DNA of 6,583 bases from Cyanobacteria bacterium K_DeepCast_35m_m2_023 (GTDB lineage: Bacteria; Cyanobacteriota; Cyanobacteriia; PCC-6307; Cyanobiaceae): contig VGQR01000114.1 in assembly GCA_016882345.1 (NCBI GenBank), positions 1 through 6,583 on the forward strand, given 5' to 3'. The position numbers and the translations under genes are program-made. Within the stretch, counting starts at the first letter, position 1. Every line of letters starts with the position of its first letter. Under the pieces are notes generated by a model. The model had not been told where the DNA came from and searched no databases. It was given only the letters and a program-made list of their open reading frames with translations. Of this stretch, positions 1 to 6,583 are shown in pieces.

Positions 1-3000
1 CCTGGCACCCCGCGCACAAACACGTAGGCGTAGCCCCCCAGGTGCTGCTCGGGGGCATAACCCGGCAGCCGCCAGCGCAGGTAGCGGTGCAACGCCACCA
101 GGTACAGGTGCGCCTGCAGGGGGTAGTGGTTGGCCGCCATCAGGGCGGTCATGGCGGCGGGGGTGTAGTGGCGGGGCCCGCAGTGCAGCGGCCGGCCGGC
201 GGCGTCGCGCTCCCCCAGCCAGTTGCTCTTCCAATCGAGCACCCACCAGCGCTGCCCGTGCTCGAACAACAGGTCGATCGAGCCGGTGACAAAGCCGCGG
301 CTGGCGATCGGCAGCTGGGCCAGGCTGGCGCCGTAATCGGCGCCAAAGGGCCCCTTGGGGTGATCGCTGAACACGCGTGCCAACTGGGGGGCGCGCAGCA
401 GCGCCAGCGGCAGATCAAAGCCCATCTCGTGCAGGCGCCGCTGGGGCGGCAACTGCGCCAGCTGCAGGCCCCCCAGCCCCGATCCCAGAGGGGTGTGCAA
501 CAGGGCCTGCAAGCCCGCAGCCAGGGGCTCCGCCTGGGCAAGGTCGATGCCCGAACGCGCCAGTTCGCGCTGCAGCAGCTCCTGTTGCTGCTCGGCGGGA
601 CGCTGAAAGTCGAGCTGCTCGAGGATGCGGTGCAGGCAATCGCCGGCCTGGGCCCCCCGGGGGAACTGGGCCAGCGGGCCGTCGCGCGCGAGGCTCGGAT
701 CGGCGTCGGCCTCGAGCTCGAGCTCGGTGACCAGGGCGTCGGTTTCGCGGCCCTCTTCGAGGGCGACCGCAGCGGCGCCATGGCTGCCGCGGGTCCAGCT
801 GGTGTAGCTGCTGCGGCCCCAGAGGCTGTCGAGCGCCCGCTGGGGCACCGGGCCCAGCTGCAGGGCCCGGCCGCCGGGGGCTGGCGGTTGCCAGCGCAAC
901 GGCGGCTCGGGCGGCGGCGGCAGCACCAGCTGCAGCGGCAGCGCGCGGGCGGCGATCTCCTGCTGCAGCAGGGCCAGCCAGTCGGCATCGCCGCGGGCGC
1001 CATAGGGGTCGTGGTCTGGATCGGGCGGTGCCTCGCGGCTGAACAACCAGGGGTGGAGCGGATTGCCCTGCTGCTGCTCGGCCGGGCCCCAGGCCAGCAC
1101 CAGCAACTGCCGCGCCCGGGTCAGGGCCACATAGGCCAGGCGCTCGCGCTCGGCCAGCTCGGCGTCGCGCTGCTGCAGACGGGCCGCCAGCCCCGGACCC
1201 CAGTGGCGGTTGAGGTGCAGATCGAAGACCGGATCGCCCCCCGGCTGGGGCTGCCAACGCACGCCCAGGCGCCCGCGGCCCCGTTCGGCCGCAGGGGCTT
1301 GCCACAGGTAGGGGCAGATCACCACGGGGTATTCGAGGCCCTTGCTGCGGTGCACCGTGACCACGGCAACGGCGGCATCGACGGCGTCGCTGTTGGGCTG
1401 ATGGGCCTCGGGCACGACCCGATCCGGCTCGAGGCGCAGGCGCCGCAACCAGTCGGCCGCGGCCGCCGGACCGAGCTGCTCGGCATGGATGCGCTCCTGC
1501 ACCAGGGCCGCACACTGCTGCATATCGGCCAGCAGGCGACCACTCAGGGCCAGCTGGGCCAGGCCACGCTCCTGCAGCAGCTCGGCCAGGATCGTCAGCA
1601 GGCCACTGCCGCGCAGCTGCGCGCTGGCGCTCGCGAGCTGGGCCGCCAGGGCCGCCCACTGCTCGGGGTCGGCCGTGGCGATGCGTTCGGCGCTCCAGCC
1701 CAGCAGGGGCGAGGCGGCCAGCAGCCGCAACCGCGAGGCCCGGCCCGGATCGGCCAGGGCATCGAGCAACCGTTGCAACGCCGCCGCCGCCGGTGTTTCA
1801 AAGACGTCGCCGGCGCTCACCAGACGACTGGCGATGCCGCGCTGCTCGAGGGCCTGGCGCAGACCCTCGGCCTGGACGTGGGTCGACACCAGCAGACAGA
1901 CATCCTGCGGCGGCACGCCGCGCTGCAGCAGGGCGGCGCTGGAGTTGGCGATCAGGGCCTGGGTCCGGGCCTCGAGCGCCGTGCGACTGGGGGGTTTCTC
2001 CGCAGCGGCGCGATCGCCGCCCAACCACACCAGCTGCAGCGGTGCCTCAGCGGGCAGGGGCGGCTGATCGGCGCCGGCACTCACCGCCGGCACCTCGAGG
2101 TCGCTGCGCCGCAGACCCGGCCCCATCAGGGCGTTGAACGCGGCAATCAGGTCGGGGGTGGTGCGGTAATTGACCTGCAGGTCGACGATGGACCCCGCCT
2201 GGCCGCGGGCGCGGCGGTAGGTGGCCAGCTCACCACCGCGAAAGCGGTAGATCGCCTGCTTGGGATCCCCCACCAGCACCAGGGCGTGGCGCGCCGGATC
2301 AAAGGCACCCTGCACAATGCGCCACTGCACCGGATCGGTGTCCTGAAACTCATCGATCAGGGCGGCCCGGTAACGCCGGCCCACCGCCTCCAGCACGGCG
2401 GTGGTGGGCTGGGCGCCGGGATCCAGGGCCTCGAGCAGCTGGCCGTAGCCAAGGCTGCCGGCCCGACGGCGGCGCTGCGTGAGCTGCTGACGCCCCCAAT
2501 GGCAGGCATGCAGCAGGGTCAGCTCGGCCGGGGCCTCACAGATCTGGGCAACGGCCGCGAGCAGCGGCGCCTGGGGCAGCGAGGGGCTGGCTTCGGCGCC
2601 GGCGCTGCGCGCCACCTTGGTGAAGCAGCCGGGATGGAAATAGCCCCCCAGCAACTCGTGACTGACGCAGGCGCCATGGTCACCGCCAGGGGGCTGCTGA
2701 GCCAACCAGGCGTCCAGTTCGGCGCAGCGGTTGCGACGGGGCTTGGCGCTGTAGGGCGCCGTCTTGCCCCCTGGCGCGATGGCGCGCCACTGGACCGCTG
2801 CCGCACAGAGATCGTGCTCGAGGGCCTCGCCCCGCTCGGCCCACAGCTGCCCAAAACGGGCCCAGGCCTCGGCCCAGTGGGCTTCGAGCTGGGGGGCCAG
2901 GGCCGCCGTCCCGTCGCAACCTGGCGGCAAGGGCTCGAGCTGCAACGCCGGATCGCCGTCGAGGTTGACCAATAACGGCTCGAGGGCCTGGGGCCCCTTG

Positions 3001-3539
3001 AGCTGGCGCCGCACCCCCGCCAGCAGGTGCACCGGCAGGGCCAGCACCTGCTGCTGCCAGTAGTCATGAGCGATCAGCCGCGCCAGGCGGGGGCTGTCGG
3101 GGTCGAGCTGCAGGTCGGGGGGCTGGGCCGCCTCGAGCGCCTGGCGCTGCAAGGTGCGCCGGCAGAAGCCGTGGATCGTGGTGATGTCGGCGTTGTCGAG
3201 CTCTTCGAGGGCCAGCAGCAGCGGCACCCGCAGGGCCTGGGCCTGGGGCCTGGCCCAGGCGAGCCAGACCTCGAGGGTGGGGTCGGCGGCGCGCCGCTGC
3301 GGATCTTCCAGGCAGGCCAGGGCCTGCTGCAGGCGCTGGCCGATGCGATCGCGCAGTTCGGCGGCGGCCGCCTCGGTGTAGGTGACCACCAGCATGTCGG
3401 CCAGCCGCAGGCGGGCCTCGCTGAGGTAGCGCAACACCAGGTGGGCCAGGGCAAAGGTCTTGCCGGTGCCGGCGCTGGCCTCGAGCAGGCGCAGGCCGGG
3501 CTCGAGCGCAAACCGATTGGGGTCGAAGCGCTCCCTCAT
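1..3539 (-). CDS. recB: RecB, 3'-5' helicase and nuclease subunit of exonuclease V (3' end missing)
   Basis: RecB is an ATP-driven SF1A helicase with a C-terminal nuclease; in E. coli it also loads RecA. I translated all 1179 visible codons from ATG 3539 and met no stop. Helicase motifs: Walker A EASAGTGKTF (20-29, K27), Ia VVTYTEAAAAELRDRI (51-66), Ic TIHGFC (121-126), II DEFQDTD (396-402), III GDPKQAIYRFRG (424-435), IV NYRT (457-460), V TVHRSKGLEYP (728-738), VI YVALTRAR (803-810). A Pro-rich linker (868-899) leads to the nuclease: GDCLHRILE (H970), E1038, GSIDLLFEHG (D1089), LDWKSNWLGE (D1102, K1104), QAHLY (Q1142, Y1146), then GGYAYVFVRG just before the edge. By remembered alignment these match E. 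coli H956, E1020, D1067, D1080, K1082, Q1110 and Y1114. E. coli RecB is 1180 aa and ends about 33 residues after the last motif, so about 35 codons are missing here. The start gives the usual short lead before Walker A and overlaps recC. All catalytic residues I could place are intact, so the protein is probably active. Confidence 0.97.
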   Translation of the reverse strand, partial: MRERFDPNRFALEPGLRLLEASAGTGKTFALAHLVLRYLSEARLRLADMLVVTYTEAAAAELRDRIGQRLQQALACLEDPQRRAADPTLEVWLAWARPQAQALRVPLLLALEELDNADITTIHGFCRRTLQRQALEAAQPPDLQLDPDSPRLARLIAHDYWQQQVLALPVHLLAGVRRQLKGPQALEPLLVNLDGDPALQLEPLPPGCDGTAALAPQLEAHWAEAWARFGQLWAERGEALEHDLCAAAVQWRAIAPGGKTAPYSAKPRRNRCAELDAWLAQQPPGGDHGACVSHELLGGYFHPGCFTKVARSAGAEASPSLPQAPLLAAVAQICEAPAELTLLHACHWGRQQLTQRRRRAGSLGYGQLLEALDPGAQPTTAVLEAVGRRYRAALIDEFQDTDPVQWRIVQGAFDPARHALVLVGDPKQAIYRFRGGELATYRRARGQAGSIVDLQVNYRTTPDLIAAFNALMGPGLRRSDLEVPAVSAGADQPPLPAEAPLQLVWLGGDRAAAEKPPSRTALEARTQALIANSSAALLQRGVPPQDVCLLVSTHVQAEGLRQALEQRGIASRLVSAGDVFETPAAAALQRLLDALADPGRASRLRLLAASPLLGWSAERIATADPEQWAALAAQLASASAQLRGSGLLTILAELLQERGLAQLALSGRLLADMQQCAALVQERIHAEQLGPAAAADWLRRLRLEPDRVVPEAHQPNSDAVDAAVAVVTVHRSKGLEYPVVICPYLWQAPAAERGRGRLGVRWQPQPGGDPVFDLHLNRHWGPGLAARLQQRDAELAERERLAYVALTRARQLLVLAWGPAEQQQGNPLHPWLFSREAPPDPDHDPYGARGDADWLALLQQEIAARALPLQLVLPPPPEPPLRWQPPAPGGRALQLGPVPQRALDSLWGRSSYTSWTRGSHGAAAVALEEGRETDALVTELELEADADPSLARDGPLAQFPRGAQAGDCLHRILEQLDFQRPAEQQQELLQRELARSGIDLAQAEPLAAGLQALLHTPLGSGLGGLQLAQLPPQRRLHEMGFDLPLALLRAPQLARVFSDHPKGPFGADYGASLAQLPIASRGFVTGSIDLLFEHGQRWWVLDWKSNWLGERDAAGRPLHCGPRHYTPAAMTALMAANHYPLQAHLYLVALHRYLRWRLPGYAPEQHLGGYAYVFVRGVP
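843..938 (-). other. Proline-rich interdomain linker of RecB
   Basis: Codes for RecB residues 868-899, including LVLPPPPEPP, WQPPAPGG and LGPVP. It lies between the helicase part (ending after motif VI and a short helical stretch) and the WGRSSYTSW segment that matches the VTSYSGL segment of E. coli RecB just before the nuclease. E. coli RecB has a flexible tether at the same place; here it is clearly Pro-rich. The assignment as a linker is inferred from composition and position. Confidence 0.7.
2010..2017. repeat. HIP1 palindrome GCGATCGC, within recB
   Basis: Exact GCGATCGC octamer inside the recB coding region. HIP1 is a short palindrome that is strongly over-represented in many cyanobacterial genomes; its role is not settled. 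Here it supports the taxonomic guess rather than a local function. Confidence 0.8.
3345..3352. repeat. HIP1 palindrome GCGATCGC, within recB motif Ia
   Basis: Exact octamer. Together with the preceding GAT it encodes the RDRI end of helicase motif Ia of RecB (AELRDRI), so a conserved protein segment tolerates the palindrome. Confidence 0.8.
3536..3539 (-). promoter_or_regulatory. ATGA stop/start overlap joining recC to recB
   Basis: Read on the minus strand, ATGA contains the recB start (ATG, 3539-3537) and the recC stop (TGA, 3538-3536). The 20 bases before the ATG (CCGTTGCTGGCGTTGCGTCG) contain no GGAGG-like ribosome binding site. RecB is therefore probably translated by ribosomes that finish recC (termination-reinitiation), which would help keep the two subunits in balance. 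The overlap is seen directly; coupling is inferred. It also implies one transcript, with the promoter upstream of recC and outside the window. Confidence 0.85.
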
Positions 3540-6500
3540 CGACGCAACGCCAGCAACGGATCGAGCAGCTCGGCCGCCAACTGCTGGCGCTGCTCACCGG
3601 CTGGCCCACGCCAAAGCGCCAGGCCGCTGAGCTCGCTGCCAAAACAGAGCGCTTGCTCAGGGTCGTGCCGCTCGCCCGGCAGCAGCAGGTTGCCCTCCCA
3701 TTCGGCGATGGCCTTGGCTTCACCGCCGGTGAGCAGAGCCCAACCGCTGCGGGGGGGCACGGGCCAGCAGCGCTCCTGCCACTGCTGCCGCAACTGCGCC
3801 AGCCGCTGCAGCTCGCCTTGGGCCGCCGCCGCCGTGGGCACCGCAAAGCGGCCCTGGATGCCAAAACCTTTGTCGCCGCGAGCCACCAGCACGGCGGCGG
3901 CCGGCTCGAGGCCAGCGGCCGCCGCCAGCAGCAGCTGCCACCCCAGCAACACGTGATGGCGACTGCGATCGCGGGCCGGCTGCAGCAGCACCAGGGTCTG
4001 GCCCCGCCATAGCAAGGGCTGTTGCCATTGCTGCCAGCTGAGCGGGGCGGTGCGCTGGGGCCCCAGGGGCTCCAACACGGCCTGCAGCTCGCACCAGCGG
4101 CTGGCCAGGGTGTCGGCTTCGAGCGCCGCGGCCGACCCCGCCGGCAGCAGACCTCGGCCGCGGCCGAGGGTCTGCCAGGCCCCGGGCTGGCCATAGTCGG
4201 GGGCCGTTTCGGCGTCCGCGGCGGCCAGCGCCTCACGCAGCAGGGCCGAACGCTCGCGCTCAGCCAGTTCGCTGGCGTCGAGATCGCCGATCAGCTGGTT
4301 CCATTCGCGCGGGTCCAGGCCCAACCGCCCCAGCCAGCAGCGCTGGGGCGCCAGCAGCCACTCGGCCAGATCGGCGGCCGGTTCGGCCGTGCCGGGGGCG
4401 ACCGTGGGGCCTGGAGCCGGGGCCGGGCTCAACGCCAGCGGCTGCAGCGGCGCCACGGCCGCCTCGCCATCGAGCAGGGCGCGGGCCCGCAGCGCCCGTT
4501 GGTCGCAGCTGGCGGGGGGGCGTTCGGACGTCGGCACAAAGTTGCTGGCCTGCAGGGGGTTGGCGCTGTGCTCGGCCAGCAGGGCGGCGCCACCGCAGGG
4601 GAGCTGGGCCTGCAACCAGCTCAGCCACTGGCGCACCGGGGTAGCGGGCGGCAGCGTCTCACCGCTGCGCTCGTCGCGGCTGCTCCAGGTGATCAGCAGA
4701 TGATCCCGGGCTGACAGCAGCGCTTCGAGCAACACATAGCGGTCCTGATCGGCCGGATTGGGATCGCCCAGACGGCGCTGCTGCTCGAGCAGATGGAAGC
4801 CCGGCCGTTCGCTGCGCCGGGGGAAGCTGCCGGCGTCGAGCCCCATCAGCACGACCACACGGTGCGGAATGGCGCGCATCGGCTCGAGCGCACTGACGGT
4901 GAGCGCGCCGCTGCGGTGGCCAAAGCGACCCGAGTCGACCGCCAGGCGCTCCTGCAGCACCGCCGCCGCCACCGCTGCATCGAGCTCCAGGTCGCGGTCA
5001 GCCGCGGCCTGCAGCCAGGCATCGACGGCAGCCAGCAGCTGGGGCAGCTCCCAGGCCTGCTCGGGCACAGCCGCCCCCTGCTCGCCGAACAGATCGGCCA
5101 GCAGGCTGCGCAGCAGCACGCCCCAGGCGGCACTGGTGCGGCGCTGGCGCAGCAGGCCCAGCCAGTGGCGCAGGCGCCCCAACAGATGCAGCCCCCGTCC
5201 CAGGGTCTCAAGATCGAGGCTGACCGCCAGCGGGGCGGTGTCAGCGGGGGCAAGGCCGGGATCCGGCGGCAGCACCAGGCCCAGCAGCAGCCGGTCACAG
5301 GCCCAGGCCAGGCTGCCGCTGGCTGCACCGCCCCGCTCGGCTGCATCGAGCCCCCAACGAAATCCGGCCTGCTGCAGCAGGCGGTTGAGGCTGGCGATCG
5401 CCGTGCGATCGAGGCCAAAGGCCGTGCCCAGGCAGGGGCGTTCCAACAGGGCCTCGAGGGCGGTGGCGCTGAGGCGCTCGCTCGCCAGCTGCAGCAGTTG
5501 CAGCAGGGTGGCGCTGAGGTCGGCGTCGCTCTGCTGGCTGCGGTCGGTGAGCCGCCACGGCAGCCGCACCCCAGTGGCCTGCTGATCGCCGAACACCGCC
5601 GCCACCAGCGGCGCCAGGGCATCCACCTGGGGGGTCATCACCAGCACGTCGCGGGGCTCGAGGCTCGGATCGGCCGCCAGCAGCTGCAGCACCCGGTCGC
5701 GCACGATCTGCACCTGGCGCAACCGGCCCGGGCAGGGGTGAAACTCGAGCGAGGCATCGCCGGCGGCACGCGCCAGGGCCAGGGGGCGATCGGGATCGGC
5801 CAGCTGTTGCTGCAGCTGGGCCAGCAGCGGCGGCGGCCCCAGGTGCTGGGCGCTCCAGGCCGTGGCGGGGGCAAAAAACAGGTCCACGTCCTCGCTCTGG
5901 CCCAACAGCGTCTCGCCGCTGCCCTCGAGCAGCTGCTGAAACTCGGCTCCAAGGCGACCGAAGCGCGCCTCGAGCCCCGGCGCCTCGAGCAGCCACTCGG
6001 CTGCCAGCGGCTGCGACAGCGCCTCGCTGAGCTGTCGGCGACGGCTGCCGCAGCGCTGCCACAGGTCGCGGCAGGGGGTGAGCAGGTACAAGTCCACCGG
6101 CCGGTGGGCACTGATGGCCTGCAGCAGCTGCACCTGGATCGGCGCCATGGCGCTGAGCCCGAACAAGCGCAGCCGACTGGGCAGGGCCCCAGCGGCAGGG
6201 GGGCCCTGCTGCAGCCGCTCGATCGCCCGGGCCACGCGCAGACCAAAGGGCTCCAGCGGCAACCGCTGGCGCAACAGCTGCAACAGCCGCGGTTGCCAGC
6301 CCGGCGCCCCGTTGTGCCACCAGCTGGCCAGCAGGTCGGGCCGATACAGGGCGTAATCGTCGAAGGCATCGGCGATGGCCCGGCCGAGCTGCCACAGGGC
6401 CAGATCCAACTGCCCAGCACCGGTGCCGCGGCGCTGCAACCAGTGGCGCAGCGGCGCCGCTTCGGGTTCATCGATCAGGGTGTCGAGCAACTCGAGCACC

Positions 6501-6583
6501 GGCCAGACCAGGTCGCTGGCACGCCAGGGATCGGCGCTGCCGGGGTCCTCGTCCAGCAGGGCCGCCACCCAGCGCCGCAGCTG
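3536..6583 (-). CDS. recC: RecC, Chi-reading scaffold subunit of exonuclease V (5' end missing)
   Basis: RecC of the RecBCD double-strand-break repair complex: a cytoplasmic scaffold that splits the DNA ends and, in E. coli, scans the 3' strand for Chi. About 1015 codons are visible, ending in TGA at 3538-3536; the E. coli protein is about 1120 aa. Family signatures in order along the visible chain: YALYRPDLLASW (about residue 76 on, near 6350); a LRQVQIVRDR segment followed by PRDVLVMTPQVDALAP (about 288-335; 5722-5580), the RecC counterpart of helicase sequence; and SALEPMRAIPHRVVVLMG with GLDAGSFPRR (about 564-594; 4894-4802), the most conserved RecC block. A Pro/Ala-rich linker (about 712-735) leads to the C-terminal dead-nuclease-like domain (LAEWLLAPQRCWLGRL onward). 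No Walker A (GxGKT) is present, as expected for RecC. The frame stays open to the window edge, and roughly 65 N-terminal residues lie beyond 6583; the GTG at 6568 is an internal Val. Downstream it overlaps recB by 4 bp. No frameshift was seen. Confidence 0.96.
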   Translation of the reverse strand, partial: QLRRWVAALLDEDPGSADPWRASDLVWPVLELLDTLIDEPEAAPLRHWLQRRGTGAGQLDLALWQLGRAIADAFDDYALYRPDLLASWWHNGAPGWQPRLLQLLRQRLPLEPFGLRVARAIERLQQGPPAAGALPSRLRLFGLSAMAPIQVQLLQAISAHRPVDLYLLTPCRDLWQRCGSRRRQLSEALSQPLAAEWLLEAPGLEARFGRLGAEFQQLLEGSGETLLGQSEDVDLFFAPATAWSAQHLGPPPLLAQLQQQLADPDRPLALARAAGDASLEFHPCPGRLRQVQIVRDRVLQLLAADPSLEPRDVLVMTPQVDALAPLVAAVFGDQQATGVRLPWRLTDRSQQSDADLSATLLQLLQLASERLSATALEALLERPCLGTAFGLDRTAIASLNRLLQQAGFRWGLDAAERGGAASGSLAWACDRLLLGLVLPPDPGLAPADTAPLAVSLDLETLGRGLHLLGRLRHWLGLLRQRRTSAAWGVLLRSLLADLFGEQGAAVPEQAWELPQLLAAVDAWLQAAADRDLELDAAVAAAVLQERLAVDSGRFGHRSGALTVSALEPMRAIPHRVVVLMGLDAGSFPRRSERPGFHLLEQQRRLGDPNPADQDRYVLLEALLSARDHLLITWSSRDERSGETLPPATPVRQWLSWLQAQLPCGGAALLAEHSANPLQASNFVPTSERPPASCDQRALRARALLDGEAAVAPLQPLALSPAPAPGPTVAPGTAEPAADLAEWLLAPQRCWLGRLGLDPREWNQLIGDLDASELAERERSALLREALAAADAETAPDYGQPGAWQTLGRGRGLLPAGSAAALEADTLASRWCELQAVLEPLGPQRTAPLSWQQWQQPLLWRGQTLVLLQPARDRSRHHVLLGWQLLLAAAAGLEPAAAVLVARGDKGFGIQGRFAVPTAAAAQGELQRLAQLRQQWQERCWPVPPRSGWALLTGGEAKAIAEWEGNLLLPGERHDPEQALCFGSELSGLALWRGPAGEQRQQLAAELLDPLLALRR
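3965..3972. repeat. HIP1 palindrome GCGATCGC, within recC C-terminal part
   Basis: Exact octamer in the part of recC coding for the C-terminal nuclease-like domain (the PARDRSRHH stretch). Confidence 0.8.
4379..4450 (-). other. Proline/alanine-rich interdomain linker of RecC
   Basis: Codes for an alternating Pro/Ala stretch (PLALSPAPAPGPTVAPG and what follows) between the helicase-like core and the C-terminal domain that opens with LAEWLLAPQRCWLGRL. The E. coli counterpart has a shorter, less repetitive connection (around QPLPFTLPE, from memory). Low complexity suggests a disordered connector. Confidence 0.65.
5394..5401. repeat. HIP1 palindrome, extended form GGCGATCGCC, within recC
   Basis: Exact octamer flanked by G and C, giving the ten-base extended palindrome GGCGATCGCC at 5393-5402. 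It lies in the middle of recC (the RTAIASLNRLL stretch). Confidence 0.8.

Noticed and set aside
415..1659. 414-codon minus-strand open frame
   Set aside because: Out-of-frame shadow inside recB; Ala/Gly/Arg/Pro-rich translation. The recB frame through the same bases carries helicase motifs V and VI and the start of the nuclease.
42..2975. 977-codon plus-strand open frame
   Set aside because: Exact antisense register of recB; low-complexity Gly/Gln/Arg/Leu-rich translation with no family resemblance, while the opposite strand encodes every RecB motif.
3027..3956. 309-codon plus-strand open frame across the recC/recB junction
   Set aside because: Antisense to both genes, with no recognisable domain; expected from scarce stop codons at high GC.
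5295..6395. 366-codon minus-strand open frame
   Set aside because: Frame-shifted shadow of recC; the recC frame covers the whole span with conserved family sequence.
618..6496. CTCGAG copies as a restriction-related or regulatory repeat family
   Set aside because: Every copy sits in Leu-Glu codon phase with no regular spacing or shared flanks, so codon context explains them better than a DNA-level element.
6566..6568. GTG as the start of recC
   Set aside because: The frame stays open to the window edge, and the segment QLRRWVAALL before and after this Val already looks like RecC interior. Alignment to E. coli places it about 70 residues into the protein.
1..6583. Promoters, terminators, RNA genes, CRISPR arrays, insertion sequences, defence-system genes
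   Set aside because: The whole window is coding on the minus strand with no gap between the two genes. I saw no spaced direct repeats, terminal inverted repeats or tRNA-like cloverleaf.

Overview
The window is a single, uninterrupted stretch of the recombination and double-strand-break repair locus recC-recB, read entirely on the minus strand. From right to left it holds the 3'-terminal ~1015 codons of recC (6583 down to 3536), then recB from its start codon (3539) to the left edge, 1179 codons without a stop. The two genes overlap by four bases (ATGA). There is no intergenic space, RNA gene, mobile element, CRISPR array or terminator. Both genes run off the window: recC lacks its first ~65 codons and recB its last ~35, judged by comparison with the E. 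coli proteins as I remember them.

Organism: the DNA is very GC-rich (about 70% or more in lines I counted by hand). It carries four exact copies of GCGATCGC, the HIP1 palindrome typical of many cyanobacteria, where chance would give well under one. RecB also has a cyanobacterial-looking turn after motif V (VVICPYLWQAP). A high-GC unicellular cyanobacterium of the Synechococcus/Cyanobium type is the best guess; this is inference, not proof.

Function: RecB is the 3'-5' SF1 helicase/nuclease subunit and RecC the catalytically dead scaffold that splits the duplex and, in E. coli, reads Chi. With RecD (not in the window) they form exonuclease V. RecB keeps every helicase motif and all the nuclease residues I could place, so the pair looks functional.

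I found no undescribed system. The points worth a second look are small: a strong CTC-GAG codon-pair bias (25 palindromes, all in the same codon phase), the state of the Chi-recognition segment of RecC, long Pro/Ala-rich linkers in both subunits, and a very long but spurious antisense open frame opposite recB.
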